Below are positions 8,482-17,500 of a DNA stretch of 64,000 nucleotides, in pieces (within the stretch, counting starts at the first letter, position 1; the number at the start of each line of letters is the position of its first letter). A program made the translations under genes and the position numbers. This DNA is from Wenzhouxiangella sp. AB-CW3 (lineage in GTDB: Bacteria > Pseudomonadota > Gammaproteobacteria > Xanthomonadales > Wenzhouxiangellaceae): positions 3,735,225-3,799,224 of the forward strand of contig NZ_CP061368.1 in NCBI RefSeq assembly GCF_014725735.1, given 5' to 3'. A model generated the notes under the pieces. It saw only the letters and a list, made by a program, of their open reading frames with translations, searched no databases and was not told where the DNA came from.

Positions 8482-9888
8482 TTAATCGCCGTCCCGGTCC
8501 AGGTCGCGGGCGGCTTTGTCGCGCAACTGGTTGAAGTAGTCCAGCTTCTCTTTCGCCATCACGCCGGCCAGCAGGATCAGGGCCACCAGGTTGGGGGCTG
8601 CCATCAGGCCATTGAAAGTGTCGGCGATATCCCAGATCAACTCCAGCGCACCCACCGCACCCAGGAAAACGAAGACCAGGAACAGCGCCCGGTAGGGCAG
8701 CACGACCCGGCGTCCGAACAGGTACTCCCAGCTCTTCTCGCCGTAGAAGTTCCAGGTCAGCATGGTGGTGTAGGCAAAGAAGATGATGGCGATGATGACC
8801 ACATAGCCACCCAGCCCGGGCAGGCCCTGGGTGAAGGCCTGGCTGGTCAGCACCGCCCCGGTGACCACTTCACCACTTTCGTCGACTGTGCCCAACACAC
8901 CGGTCACGAGAATGACCAGCGCGGTCATGGTACAGACCACCAGCGTGTCGATGAATACTTCCCACACGCCCCAAAAGCCCTGCCGGAAGGGCTGGTTACG
9001 GGCCTGGGCATGAACGATGGACGCCGAACCCAACCCGGCCTCGTTGGAGAAGATGCCGCGGGCGATGCCGTAGCGGATGGCCATGGCCACGGTGGCGCCG
9101 GCAAAGCCGCCGACCGCCGACATCGGCTGGAAGGCGTGCACGAAGATCATCTGCAGGGCAGGAATGATCTCTGTGGCATGAATGGCCAGAATGCCGAGCG
9201 ATCCGACCAGGTAGGCCACGGCCATGATCGGCACGATCTTCTCGGCCGTGGCCGCGATGCGGCTGATGCCGCCGAGCGTCACCGCACCGACCAGCACAAC
9301 CAGCACCAGGCCCGTGATCCAGGTGGGAATGCCGAACCCGGCCTCGGCCGACTGCGCCAGGGTATTGGACTGCACCATGTTGCCGATACCGAAGGCGGCC
9401 AGGCCGGCGAAGAAGGCATACAGCACCGCCAGCCACTTCCAGTTGCCACCCAGACCATGCTCGATGTAGTAGAACACCCCGCCGGAGACCCGGCCGTCGC
9501 TGTCGACCTGGCGGTACTTCAGACCCAGCGTGGCCTCGGCCATCTTGGTGGCCATGCCCACCAGGGCCACGACCCACATCCAGAACACCGCACCCGGGCC
9601 ACCCATGACGATGGCGGTGGCCACACCGGCGATATTGCCCACACCAATGGTCGCGGCCATGGCCGAGGTCACGGCCTGGAAGGGTGTAATGGTGCCCTTG
9701 GCCTTGGTGCCGCTGCGGCGAAAGATCTCGCCGAAGCTGTTCTTCCAGGCATGAATGAGATGGCGGAACTGGAAAAAACCCAGGCGGATGGTCAGGTACA
9801 CGCCGGTACCGACCAGCAGAATCATGAACGGAGGGCCCCAGACGATGCCGTTGATCAGGTCATTGGCGCGGATGATGAAATCAAGCAT
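8482..9888 (-). CDS. Sodium:alanine/glycine symporter, AGCS family
   Basis: The 468-residue protein has about ten hydrophobic helices and clear AGCS (AlsT/DagA-like) signatures. These include GVGNIAGVATAIVMGGPGA near the N-terminal third, a conserved FSNEAGLGSA segment and a late TWNFYGEKSWEYLFG. It should import alanine or glycine with sodium across the inner membrane. It is transcribed alone, and the convergent dehydrogenase is separated from it by a hairpin. Confidence 0.92.
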   Translation of the reverse strand: MLDFIIRANDLINGIVWGPPFMILLVGTGVYLTIRLGFFQFRHLIHAWKNSFGEIFRRSGTKAKGTITPFQAVTSAMAATIGVGNIAGVATAIVMGGPGAVFWMWVVALVGMATKMAEATLGLKYRQVDSDGRVSGGVFYYIEHGLGGNWKWLAVLYAFFAGLAAFGIGNMVQSNTLAQSAEAGFGIPTWITGLVLVVLVGAVTLGGISRIAATAEKIVPIMAVAYLVGSLGILAIHATEIIPALQMIFVHAFQPMSAVGGFAGATVAMAIRYGIARGIFSNEAGLGSASIVHAQARNQPFRQGFWGVWEVFIDTLVVCTMTALVILVTGVLGTVDESGEVVTGAVLTSQAFTQGLPGLGGYVVIIAIIFFAYTTMLTWNFYGEKSWEYLFGRRVVLPYRALFLVFVFLGAVGALELIWDIADTFNGLMAAPNLVALILLAGVMAKEKLDYFNQLRDKAARDLDRDGD

Positions 9889-9986
9889 GGTGCTGGCTCC
9901 CTCTGATTGTTTTTTCTTGCGATTTATCCGGCCCCAAGCCTAGCCGAAAGTACCCGCCTGCGCATAGTCCCTTGAAGCCTGCCGAT

Positions 9987-10532
9987 TCAACCTCCGCTGA
10001 GGACCATGGCCTCGTGGCCGTTGTCGAGCAGCCGCCGGCGTGCGCTATTGGCTTCGCGTGCCGTATCGAAAGGACCGACCCGCACCCTGTGCCAGGTTGC
10101 ATCATTGACCGTAACGGCCTGTACCCGGGCATCCAGGCCCAGCAAGGTCAGCTCGGCGCGCAGGGACTCGGCGTCATTTTCTGATTGAAACGAGGCGACC
10201 TGCAGCAGGTAGTTGCTGCCGGCGGCCTCCTCGGGCTCGGGCCGTTCCCGGGCCCGTTCCTCGAACTCTTCCTGGGGCACCACCACCTCGATCTCGGGCA
10301 GTACGGTAAAGAAGTCGTACTGGCGGCTGCGTCGCTCTTCTTCGGGTTCGGCGATGGCCGGTTCGTCGTGGCCGGCCGGCAGACCGGGCGGCGTCTCGCT
10401 GCCACTGGGCAGGTAGCCACCGATCCAGGCCACGGTGGCCACGCCCAGGCCACAGATCACGCCGGCACCGAACAGCATCAGGCCATTGAGGGCCGAACCA
10501 CCGCTGCCGCGTCTGGCTTGTCTGCGCGCCAC
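9987..10532 (-). CDS. SPOR-domain protein
   Basis: The 181-residue protein has a short basic cytoplasmic N-terminus, one membrane helix at about residues 17-38, an acidic linker and a C-terminal SPOR domain (YLLQVASFQSENDAESLRA, ending near HEAMVLSGG). SPOR domains bind denuded septal peptidoglycan, so a periplasmic role linked to cell division is likely. The gene begins 4 bases after the argS stop. This argS-SPOR order is common in gammaproteobacteria (FtsN-like position). Confidence 0.87.
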   Translation of the reverse strand: MARRQARRGSGGSALNGLMLFGAGVICGLGVATVAWIGGYLPSGSETPPGLPAGHDEPAIAEPEEERRSRQYDFFTVLPEIEVVVPQEEFEERARERPEPEEAAGSNYLLQVASFQSENDAESLRAELTLLGLDARVQAVTVNDATWHRVRVGPFDTAREANSARRRLLDNGHEAMVLSGG

Positions 10533-10536
10533 TGGA

Positions 10537-12297
10537 CTACATCTCCTGCGGGGCAGAAACGCCCAGCAGCCTCAGGCCATTGCGCAGCACCTGGCCGACA
10601 GCAGCCACGAGATTGAGCCGCGCATTGCGAAGATCTTCATCGTCGACCAGGAACACGCTGGCGTTGTAATAGGTGTGGAAGCTCGAGGCCAGATCGTGCA
10701 GGTAATGCGCCACCAGGTGCGGGGTACGCTGACGGGCGGCACTGGCGATGACTTCCGGATAGCGGCCTACCGCCCGCAGCAGATCCTGTTCGTGATCGCT
10801 GTCAAGCCGCTCGATCGAGGTTTCGCCAATGGCCTGGTTGTGGCGGAGACCACGGCTGTCGAGCTGACGGAACACGCTGGTGATCCGTGCATGCGCGTAC
10901 TGGATGTAATAGACCGGATTCTCGTTGGCCCGCGACTTGGCCAGATCGAGATCGAAATCAAGATGCTGTTCATGCGAGCGCATGATGTAGAAGTAGCGCG
11001 CCGCATCGTTGCCGACCTCATCACGCAGCTCGCGCAGCGTGACAAAGCTGCCCGAGCGGGTCGACATCTGCACCTTATGGCCGCCGCGGTAGAGCACGGC
11101 GAACTGGACCAGCTGGAACTCGAGCCGATCGGCGTCCTCATTCAAGCCGCGGGCGGCGGCTTTCAGGCGCGGCACGTAGCCGTGATGGTCGGCACCGAAA
11201 ATGTAGAGCGAGGTGCCCCGGCAGCGTTCCAGCTTGTCCAGCAAGTAGGCCACATCGGATGCAAAGTAGGTGGTCCGGCCGTCGTCGCGCACCACGACCC
11301 GATCCTTGTCGTCGCCCAGCTCGGTGGCCCGGAACCAGCGGGCGCCATCGCGCTCGTAGACCCAGCCTTCTTTCTCCAGGCGCTCCAATGCACGGGCCAG
11401 CGCGCCGGATCGTTCCAGGCTGCGCTCCGAGTACCACTGGTCGAAGCGCACCCGGAAGTCGGCCAGGTCGTCACGAATATCGTCCAGCATGGTTTCCAGG
11501 GCAATGCCAAAGCAGGCCTCGTAACCCTCTGCGCCAAGCAGCTGGCGAGTGCGTTTGATCAGCGCATCGATATGACGTTCCGGATTGCCGCCATCCGTCT
11601 CGTCGGGGGGCAGCCCATCGAACACCACCGTTTGCGAGTGGCGCAGGTCGTCGCCATGCCGGGCTCGCACCTCGCGGGCAATATCGTAGACGTAATCGCC
11701 CCGATAACCGTTGTCGGGAAATCGTACCCCTTCGCCGCTGAGCTCGAGATAGCGCAGCCACACCGAGACGGCGAGGATATCCATCTGGCGCCCGTGATCG
11801 TTGACGTAGTATTCGCGATGCACGCGATGACCAGCGGCTTCGAGGATATTGCCAAGGCTGGCACCGTAGGCCGCGCCACGACCATGGCCGACGTGCAACG
11901 GTCCTGTCGGGTTGGCGCTGACGAACTCGACGAGCACATCCTCGCGGCTGCCGGCCGGTTCGCAGCCATAGGCGTCTCCGTCGGCCAGCACCGAGCGCAG
12001 GACGACCCGGAAATAATGCGGGCTGGCGAAGAAATTGAGAAACCCCGGGCCGGCGATCTCGACCCGCTCGACCCGCTTGGATTTCGGCAGTCGATCCATG
12101 ATGCGCTCGGCCAGCTCGCGCGGTTTCATGCCCGCCGGCTTGGCCAGACGCATGGCGACATTGCAGGCATAATCGCCATGCATTCGATCACGCGTATTCT
12201 CGACGTCAAAACCGGTCGGCAGGCCGGCCGGCAGTTCGCCTTCGCGCTTGAGATATCCCAGCGCCTGGCTGATCAGTTCCTCGATATGGGCACGCAT
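10537..12297 (-). CDS. argS: Arginyl-tRNA synthetase
   Basis: This class I synthetase charges tRNA-Arg. The HIGH-type signature is HVGHGRGA near residue 137, the KMSK equivalent is QMSTRSG near 410, and a C-terminal DALR anticodon-binding domain ends in NGLRLLGVSAPQEM. From ATG 12297 (MRAHIEELISQ) the product has 586 residues, as expected; the frame upstream of it has no family similarity. No strong Shine-Dalgarno sequence is present. The SPOR gene follows at once. A palindromic pair of DnaA boxes lies 63 bases upstream of the start. Confidence 0.95.
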   Translation of the reverse strand: MRAHIEELISQALGYLKREGELPAGLPTGFDVENTRDRMHGDYACNVAMRLAKPAGMKPRELAERIMDRLPKSKRVERVEIAGPGFLNFFASPHYFRVVLRSVLADGDAYGCEPAGSREDVLVEFVSANPTGPLHVGHGRGAAYGASLGNILEAAGHRVHREYYVNDHGRQMDILAVSVWLRYLELSGEGVRFPDNGYRGDYVYDIAREVRARHGDDLRHSQTVVFDGLPPDETDGGNPERHIDALIKRTRQLLGAEGYEACFGIALETMLDDIRDDLADFRVRFDQWYSERSLERSGALARALERLEKEGWVYERDGARWFRATELGDDKDRVVVRDDGRTTYFASDVAYLLDKLERCRGTSLYIFGADHHGYVPRLKAAARGLNEDADRLEFQLVQFAVLYRGGHKVQMSTRSGSFVTLRELRDEVGNDAARYFYIMRSHEQHLDFDLDLAKSRANENPVYYIQYAHARITSVFRQLDSRGLRHNQAIGETSIERLDSDHEQDLLRAVGRYPEVIASAARQRTPHLVAHYLHDLASSFHTYYNASVFLVDDEDLRNARLNLVAAVGQVLRNGLRLLGVSAPQEM

Positions 12298-12359
12298 GCT
12301 TTGCCAAAGGGACGAAACAGCGGGTATTGTAACGGGGCCCGGCCTGCAAGCGAACGGCG

Positions 12360-12386
12360 GGTTATCCACAAAACCTGTGGATAACC
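12360..12386. promoter_or_regulatory. Two inverted consensus DnaA boxes
   Basis: TTATCCACA at 12362-12370 and TGTGGATAA at 12376-12384 are both perfect 9-mer DnaA boxes. They form an 11-bp palindrome around a 5-base spacer (AAACC). The site lies between the divergent argS and gamma carbonic anhydrase genes, 63 bases upstream of argS. DnaA binding is inferred from the consensus alone. Confidence 0.55.
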
Positions 12387-12490
12387 GTGTGAACAGATGT
12401 GGGAATGCGGCCGTCAGACCGCCGGGGCACAAACCAGACAGCAGATTGAGCAAAAAGTGACACTTTGATAAAGCACATTAAATCAATCAC

Positions 12491-12522
12491 TTGTGGCGCA
12501 TTTGTTAGCGCTGGATTATACT
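12491..12522 (+). promoter_or_regulatory. Candidate promoter of the gamma carbonic anhydrase gene
   Basis: TATACT at 12517-12522 is a good -10 box, 72 bases before the ATG. TTGTGG at 12491-12496 could be the -35 box, but the 20-base spacer is too long, so only the -10 box is reasonably supported. Confidence 0.3.
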
Positions 12523-12593
12523 GGCCACGCTAAAGGGTTGTTTCACCGTTAACAATCCGGCATGTGAATAACTTGCCGGCACGAGGACGTCGA

Positions 12594-13139
12594 ATGCCTA
12601 TCAGAGCCTTCCAGAAACATCAACCCAGGATTGGACGACATGTCTGGATTGACCCGGCCGCAACGGTCATCGGCGACGTAGAGCTGGGCGACGATGTCTC
12701 GATCTGGCCGGGCGCGGTTCTGCGCGGCGACGTCAACCGGATCACCGTGGGCCACCGAACCAATATCCAGGACGGCAGCATCTGTCATGTCACTCACGAT
12801 GGCCCCTATACGCCGGGCGGCGAACCACTGGTGCTGGGTGAGGACATCACGGTCGGCCATGGGGCCGTTCTCCACGCCTGTCGCATTGGCGATCGCTGCC
12901 TGATCGGAATGAGTGCACTGGTGCTCGACGGTGCCGTGATCGAAGACGATGTCATGCTGGCTGCAGGCAGCCTGGTCAGCCCCGGCAAGACCCTGAAGTC
13001 GGGCTGGCTGTATCGTGGCCAACCGGCCCGGCCGACACGCGAGCTGACCGAACGTGAACTGGAGATGCTGCGCTATTCGGCAGCCAACTACGTTCGGCTC
13101 AAGAACGAGTATCTCGACGAGCCCGCGGAGCCCCGATGA
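12594..13139 (+). CDS. Gamma-class carbonic anhydrase-like protein
   Basis: The 181-residue protein is a left-handed beta-helix of hexapeptide repeats (IGDVELGDDVSIWPGAVLRG and following turns). Its histidine ligands lie in CHVTH and in GHGAVLHAC, as in the YrdA/CaiE/gamma-CA family. It should be a trimeric metalloprotein in the cytoplasm, although many family members lack measurable activity. The start at ATG 12594 is supported by GAGG 7-8 bases upstream. It is divergent from argS. Confidence 0.85.
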   Translation: MPIRAFQKHQPRIGRHVWIDPAATVIGDVELGDDVSIWPGAVLRGDVNRITVGHRTNIQDGSICHVTHDGPYTPGGEPLVLGEDITVGHGAVLHACRIGDRCLIGMSALVLDGAVIEDDVMLAAGSLVSPGKTLKSGWLYRGQPARPTRELTERELEMLRYSAANYVRLKNEYLDEPAEPR

Positions 13140-13257
13140 TCGAACCATCCGGAACAGGGGGGATGCACCACATCCGGGCCATCATTTTCGGTTTGCCGTC
13201 GATTCCCTTACACTCGGCGGGTTCGACTGATGACTGTCACTGCAAGGAGAGGGATTC

Positions 13258-14097
13258 ATGACCGACATTCCGGTCATCTCGGCCAACGGCCTGAATATGC
13301 CGGCACTTGGCTTCGGCACGTTTGAACTCGACGAGGACACGGTGGAGGACATCCTGCCCAGGGCCATCGAGCTGGGTTACCGACACATCGACACCGCGCA
13401 GATTTATCGCAACGAAGCGGCCGTGGGCCGGGCGGTGGCGAATTCGGGCATTGACCGCTCGTCGTTCTTCCTCACCACCAAGGTCTGGGTCGACCGCTTT
13501 TCACCCGACGACCTGATTGCTTCGGTGCACGGCAGCCTCAAGCGCCTGAACACGGATTATGTCGACCTGTTGCTGCTGCACTGGCCGCTGTTCGGCGGAC
13601 GCGGCATGAATCCGACGCTGGATGCCCTGATGCGGACCAGGCGCGAAGGATTGGCACGCAATATCGGCATCAGCAACTTCAACATCGACCAGACCGAACA
13701 GGCCGTGGCGTTCTGCGGAGAGGGGCAACTGGCGACCAACCAGGTCGAGTACCACGTCTACCTGGGCCAGGACCGACTGCGGCGCGTGCTGGCCCGTTAC
13801 AACCTGGTGCTGACCGCCTACATGCCGCTGGCCAAGGCACGCACGGTCAATGACCCGGTGCTGTGGCAGATCGGCGAGCAGTACGGCAAGACCGCCGCCC
13901 AGGTGGCCCTGCGCTGGCTGGTCGAGCAGGACCGGGTGGCCGCCATACCGGCCACGTCCAACCCGCACCATGCCGCGTCCAACATCGACATTTTCGACTT
14001 CAGCCTCAGCGCGGCCGATCAGGAAAGAATCGCCGGGCTGGAAAAGAAGCGGCGCATCTGCAAGCCGGAAGGCCTGTCACCGGCCTGGGACGACTGA
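13258..14097 (+). CDS. Aldo/keto reductase
   Basis: The 279-residue TIM-barrel protein carries the AKR tetrad: Asp and Tyr in HIDTAQIYRNEAAVG, Lys in LTTKVWVDR and His in LLLLHWP. The NADPH-binding end includes AIPATSNPHHA. It most resembles 2,5-diketo-gluconate reductase (DkgB-like) enzymes that reduce methylglyoxal and other aldehydes. A strong AGGAGAGG precedes the ATG. The convergent DUF4920 gene ends 1 base beyond its stop. Confidence 0.88.
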   Translation: MTDIPVISANGLNMPALGFGTFELDEDTVEDILPRAIELGYRHIDTAQIYRNEAAVGRAVANSGIDRSSFFLTTKVWVDRFSPDDLIASVHGSLKRLNTDYVDLLLLHWPLFGGRGMNPTLDALMRTRREGLARNIGISNFNIDQTEQAVAFCGEGQLATNQVEYHVYLGQDRLRRVLARYNLVLTAYMPLAKARTVNDPVLWQIGEQYGKTAAQVALRWLVEQDRVAAIPATSNPHHAASNIDIFDFSLSAADQERIAGLEKKRRICKPEGLSPAWDD

Positions 14098-14098
14098 C

Positions 14099-14503
14099 CT
14101 ACTCGATGTAGATGCCGCTGGCATCCAGGCGATATCGATAAGCCGGTTCGTCGGCGGTCGAATCGCCGTCGTCGTCTTCCAGTCGCTCGAGCACACCGTG
14201 CGCCCGCGCCATGCTGCGGGCATCCGCCGGCATCTCGAAGGCGTGATCCAGCGTCTGGATGCGCAGCATGTGGCCGTCCTCCTCCAGCACGGCCCAGCAG
14301 CCGCGATGGGTGCAGACATCGGTGATCCGGCCGGAAACCATCAGCGGCTTGTCCAGCCAGGCATCGGGATCGGCCATGACCTCGGCGACCGACTGCGTCT
14401 CCATGGCCGCGTCGCCTGTCTCTCCGTACCAGGTACCTGCCCAGGTCGCGGCACTCATCATCCCGGCGACCATCAGCACCGTCAACCACACACTCACTTT
14501 CAT
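14099..14503 (-). CDS. DUF4920-type exported protein
   Basis: The 134-residue product has a signal peptide (ending SAATWA) and a compact domain with [18 protein letters not shown]. That cysteine-containing signature belongs to the DUF4920 / OB-fold-like family. The function is unknown. The start codon overlaps the slipin stop by 4 bases, so it is the third gene of an NfeD-slipin-DUF4920 operon, which suggests a role at the cell envelope. Confidence 0.75.
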   Translation of the reverse strand: MKVSVWLTVLMVAGMMSAATWAGTWYGETGDAAMETQSVAEVMADPDAWLDKPLMVSGRITDVCTHRGCWAVLEEDGHMLRIQTLDHAFEMPADARSMARAHGVLERLEDDDGDSTADEPAYRYRLDASGIYIE

Positions 14504-15297
14504 GACTGTTCTCCCCTGGATTTCTTGTCCTCACCGACGGCACCCATCATGCCCAGGAACGGTTTGACGAAGTCCAGCGGCATGGGGAAGATGATGGTGG
14601 AGTTCTGCTCGCCGCCGATCTCGACCAGGGTCTGCATGTAGCGAAGCTGCAGCGCACCGGGCGCCTCGGCCAGCTTGTTGGCGGCCTCGACCAGCTTCTC
14701 CGAGGCCTGCTGTTCGCCGTCGGCGTGAATGACCTTGGCGCGCCGTTGACGCTCGGCCTCGGCCTGCTTGGCAATCGCGCGGATCATCGACTCGTCCAGG
14801 TCGACATGCTTGATCTCGACGTTCGACACCTTGACCCCCCAGCCGTCGGTCTGGCGATCGAGGATCTTCTGGATATCCTCGTTGAGCTTGTCGCGCTCGG
14901 CCAGCATTTCATCGAGCTCGTGCTTGCCCAGCACCGAACGCAGCGTGGTCTGGGCGAGCTGGCTGGTCGCGTCCATGAAGCGCTCGACGTTGATGATCGC
15001 CTTCTGCGGATCAGTCACACGGTAGTAGATCACGGCGTTGACCTTGACCGAGACGTTGTCCATGGAGATCACGTCCTGGGTCGGCACGTCGAGCACGATG
15101 GTCCGCAAATCCACGCGCACCATCTGCTGGATGAAGGGGATGACGATGATCAGACCCGGCCCCTTGACCTTGTAGAAGCGCCCGAGGGTGAAGATCACGC
15201 CTCGCTCGTACTCGCGCAGGATCTTGATGGTGTTGGCAATCAGCAACACCAGGACCACCACGATGGTGGTCATGAAATACAAGAAATCAATATTCAT
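14500..15297 (-). CDS. Slipin/stomatin-like SPFH membrane protein
   Basis: The 265-residue protein has an N-terminal membrane anchor, then an SPFH/band-7 domain ([40 protein letters not shown]) and a charged coiled-coil tail ([20 protein letters not shown]). Such proteins oligomerise on the inner membrane and pair with NfeD proteases. The ATG overlaps the NfeD stop by 4 bases, the classic slipin/NfeD (STOPP) arrangement. Confidence 0.92.
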   Translation of the reverse strand: MNIDFLYFMTTIVVVLVLLIANTIKILREYERGVIFTLGRFYKVKGPGLIIVIPFIQQMVRVDLRTIVLDVPTQDVISMDNVSVKVNAVIYYRVTDPQKAIINVERFMDATSQLAQTTLRSVLGKHELDEMLAERDKLNEDIQKILDRQTDGWGVKVSNVEIKHVDLDESMIRAIAKQAEAERQRRAKVIHADGEQQASEKLVEAANKLAEAPGALQLRYMQTLVEIGGEQNSTIIFPMPLDFVKPFLGMMGAVGEDKKSRGEQS

Positions 15298-16817
15298 GAG
15301 CTTGACTCTCCTTTGTCCCTGACGGGACGTACTTTCAGTGTCAGTCCTTCGACCGCCACGATTTCGACGCGGTCGTCGCGCCCGACCGGCTCGTCCGAGC
15401 TGGCCGTCCAGTCTTCACCTTCTATGTGTACCCGACCCCGCCCATCGGCAAAATCGGCGATCGATTCGGCTTCGCGGCCAATGAGCGACTCGGTGCCGCT
15501 GACCTTCGGATTCTGGTGTGATCGGGCCGCCAGGTAGACGACGGCGAAAAAGGCCAGGGCGGACGCCAGCCCCATGGCCGCGATCAGCCCGGGGTTGACC
15601 GCCATGCCCGGCACATCGGTATCCATCAGGATAATCGACCCGAAGACCACGGCGGCCACCCCGCCGATGCCGAGAATACCGAACGACGGCACGAACAGTT
15701 CGACGGCAATCAGGGCGAAGCCGAGCAGCATCAGGGCCAGACCGGCATAGTTGACCGGCAGGATCTGGAACGCATAGAGCGCCAGCAGCAGGCAGATGCC
15801 GCCGATGACGCCGGGCACCAGGGCCCCGGGGTTGTAGCCTTCCAGTATCAGGCCGTAGATGCCGATCATCAGGAGGATGTAAGCCAGCGTCGGGTTGGTG
15901 ATGATGCTCAGGAACTCGCTGCGCCAATCCGGCTCGAGCTCGATGACACTGGCGCCCTCGGTGTCGAGCGTGACGTTACGCACCGACAGCCGGATCTCGC
16001 GACCATGGACCGCCTGGAGCAATTCGGGGATGTCCTCGGCGATGTGGTCGATGACGTTGATCTCGAGGGCCTCGCTGGAGGTCAGGCTGACCGCCTCGCG
16101 CACCGCCTTCTCGGCCCAGTCGGCGTTGCGGCCGTGGCGCTCGGCCAGGCCGCGGATGTAGGCGACCGCGTCCTCGATCACCTTGCGTTCCGTGGCCGTG
16201 CCGGCCGGCCCGGGCCTTTCTTCCGCCACTTCCGCGGGCTCGTCAGCTGATTCGTCGGCCTCGCCATTGCCATTTGCTTCCTCGCCGTTTGCTTCCTCGC
16301 CGTTGTCCCGGTCACGATCATCGAAAGCGTCACGGGCGCGCTCGGCCGGGGTCCGCGGACGCTCGGCATCCTCCTGGCCACCACCGCCACCGATCTGCAC
16401 CGGCGTGGCCGCACCCAGGTTGGTCGACGGTGCCATGGCGGCAACGTGGCTGGCATAGAGCATGTAGGTGCCGGCACTGGCCGCACGCGCACCCGGCGGG
16501 CCAACCCAGGTCGCCACGGGCACATCGGCGTTGAGGATCTTCTTGATCATGTCGCGCATCGAGGCATCCAGCCCGCCGGGCGTGTCCATGCGCAACACCA
16601 CCAGTTCGCCACCCTCGGCCTCGGCCTGCTCGATGCCACGCAGCACGTAATCCCGTGTGGCCGGGCCGATGGGACCGTCGATGTCGAGCACATAGACCGC
16701 GCCTCCACCGCCGCCCGTGGCCGCCCCACCCCACAGCATCAACACCCCGAGCGAAAGACACAGAGCCACCAGCAGGCGTCGCACATGGCTTCTCACAGGC
16801 TTGCTTCGATCCTTCAT
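15294..16817 (-). CDS. NfeD-family membrane-bound serine protease
   Basis: The 507-residue protein has a signal or anchor helix and then a ClpP-fold protease domain ([21 protein letters not shown]). The nucleophile serine lies in [14 protein letters not shown] and a candidate catalytic lysine in [12 protein letters not shown] low-complexity acidic insert with repeated NGEEA separates these two parts. Four or so membrane helices and a C-terminal OB-fold NfeD domain follow. The ATG at 16817 has AAGGA upstream and is preferred over a TTG at 16832. By analogy with PH1510/PH1511 it should cleave the C-terminus of the adjacent stomatin. Confidence 0.9.
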   Translation of the reverse strand: MKDRSKPVRSHVRRLLVALCLSLGVLMLWGGAATGGGGGAVYVLDIDGPIGPATRDYVLRGIEQAEAEGGELVVLRMDTPGGLDASMRDMIKKILNADVPVATWVGPPGARAASAGTYMLYASHVAAMAPSTNLGAATPVQIGGGGGQEDAERPRTPAERARDAFDDRDRDNGEEANGEEANGNGEADESADEPAEVAEERPGPAGTATERKVIEDAVAYIRGLAERHGRNADWAEKAVREAVSLTSSEALEINVIDHIAEDIPELLQAVHGREIRLSVRNVTLDTEGASVIELEPDWRSEFLSIITNPTLAYILLMIGIYGLILEGYNPGALVPGVIGGICLLLALYAFQILPVNYAGLALMLLGFALIAVELFVPSFGILGIGGVAAVVFGSIILMDTDVPGMAVNPGLIAAMGLASALAFFAVVYLAARSHQNPKVSGTESLIGREAESIADFADGRGRVHIEGEDWTASSDEPVGRDDRVEIVAVEGLTLKVRPVRDKGESSS

Positions 16818-17009
16818 GCCACCATCCTTCAAGCACTTGCTTCATCTGGCAGGCAGCGCCGACAAGACCACCGCGCAACCCCAGAACCACTGGTCCCGAG
16901 ATTACCACCGTCGGGGACAAGATGTTGTCGGCGGCCGGTCATCGGTTGATTCGCCGGCCATTGCCCCAAACCATGAGGGCAGTCCCATGACAGATAAAGG
17001 CCGACAGCC

Positions 17010-17429
17010 ATGAGTCAGATGCCCGACGAAGAGCAGTTTCAGTTCGACAAGTCCGCCCTCGTGCAAGAGGAAGTGTTTACCGACATGCGTTCCGGACAGA
17101 TCCGCCGTCTCACGCCCCTGACCGTCAGCGGCGAAGTCGACACCAGCCAGCCGGTACGCTACGTGGGCCAGACCCAGGTCATGACCAACGCCGGCGCCCT
17201 GCCACTGAGCTTCGAGCTGGAAGTCGACAGCCTGGAAGCGGCCTGCGATGCCTTCGGCGATGCGGCCAAGAAGGCCTTGGAGGACACCATGGAAGAACTC
17301 AAGCGCCTGCAGCGCGAAGCCCAGTCCTCGATCATGGTGCCCGGCCAGGAAGGCGGCCGCGGCGGCGGCATGGGCAACATGGGCGGCCCGGGCGCCGGCG
17401 GCATGCCCGGCGGCGGCATCAAGCTCTGA
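17010..17429 (+). CDS. Conserved-looking cytoplasmic protein of unknown function
   Basis: The 139-residue protein has no signal peptide. It has a beta-rich N-terminal half (VFTDMRSGQIRRLTPLTVSG), a helical middle (DAAKKALEDTMEELKRLQRE, probably coiled coil) and a Gly/Met-rich tail. I do not recognise the family. It is monocistronic and closed by a strong hairpin. Confidence 0.65.
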   Translation: MSQMPDEEQFQFDKSALVQEEVFTDMRSGQIRRLTPLTVSGEVDTSQPVRYVGQTQVMTNAGALPLSFELEVDSLEAACDAFGDAAKKALEDTMEELKRLQREAQSSIMVPGQEGGRGGGMGNMGGPGAGGMPGGGIKL

Positions 17430-17438
17430 TTGAAAAGC

Positions 17439-17465
17439 AGAAGGCCGCCCGGTGGGCGGCCTTCT
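17439..17465. terminator. Bidirectional terminator hairpin
   Basis: A perfect 12-bp GC-rich stem (17439-17450 with 17454-17465) has a 3-base loop. A TTTT tract follows on the minus strand, so it should stop transcription of the subtilase gene as well as the plus-strand gene. Confidence 0.85.
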
Positions 17466-17500
17466 GACTTGCAGCATCTGCGGGCGGAAGATTTGCCGCC

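Noticed and set aside
10435-12384. 649-codon plus-strand frame opposite argS
   Set aside because: argS is unmistakable on the minus strand; this frame is its mirror.
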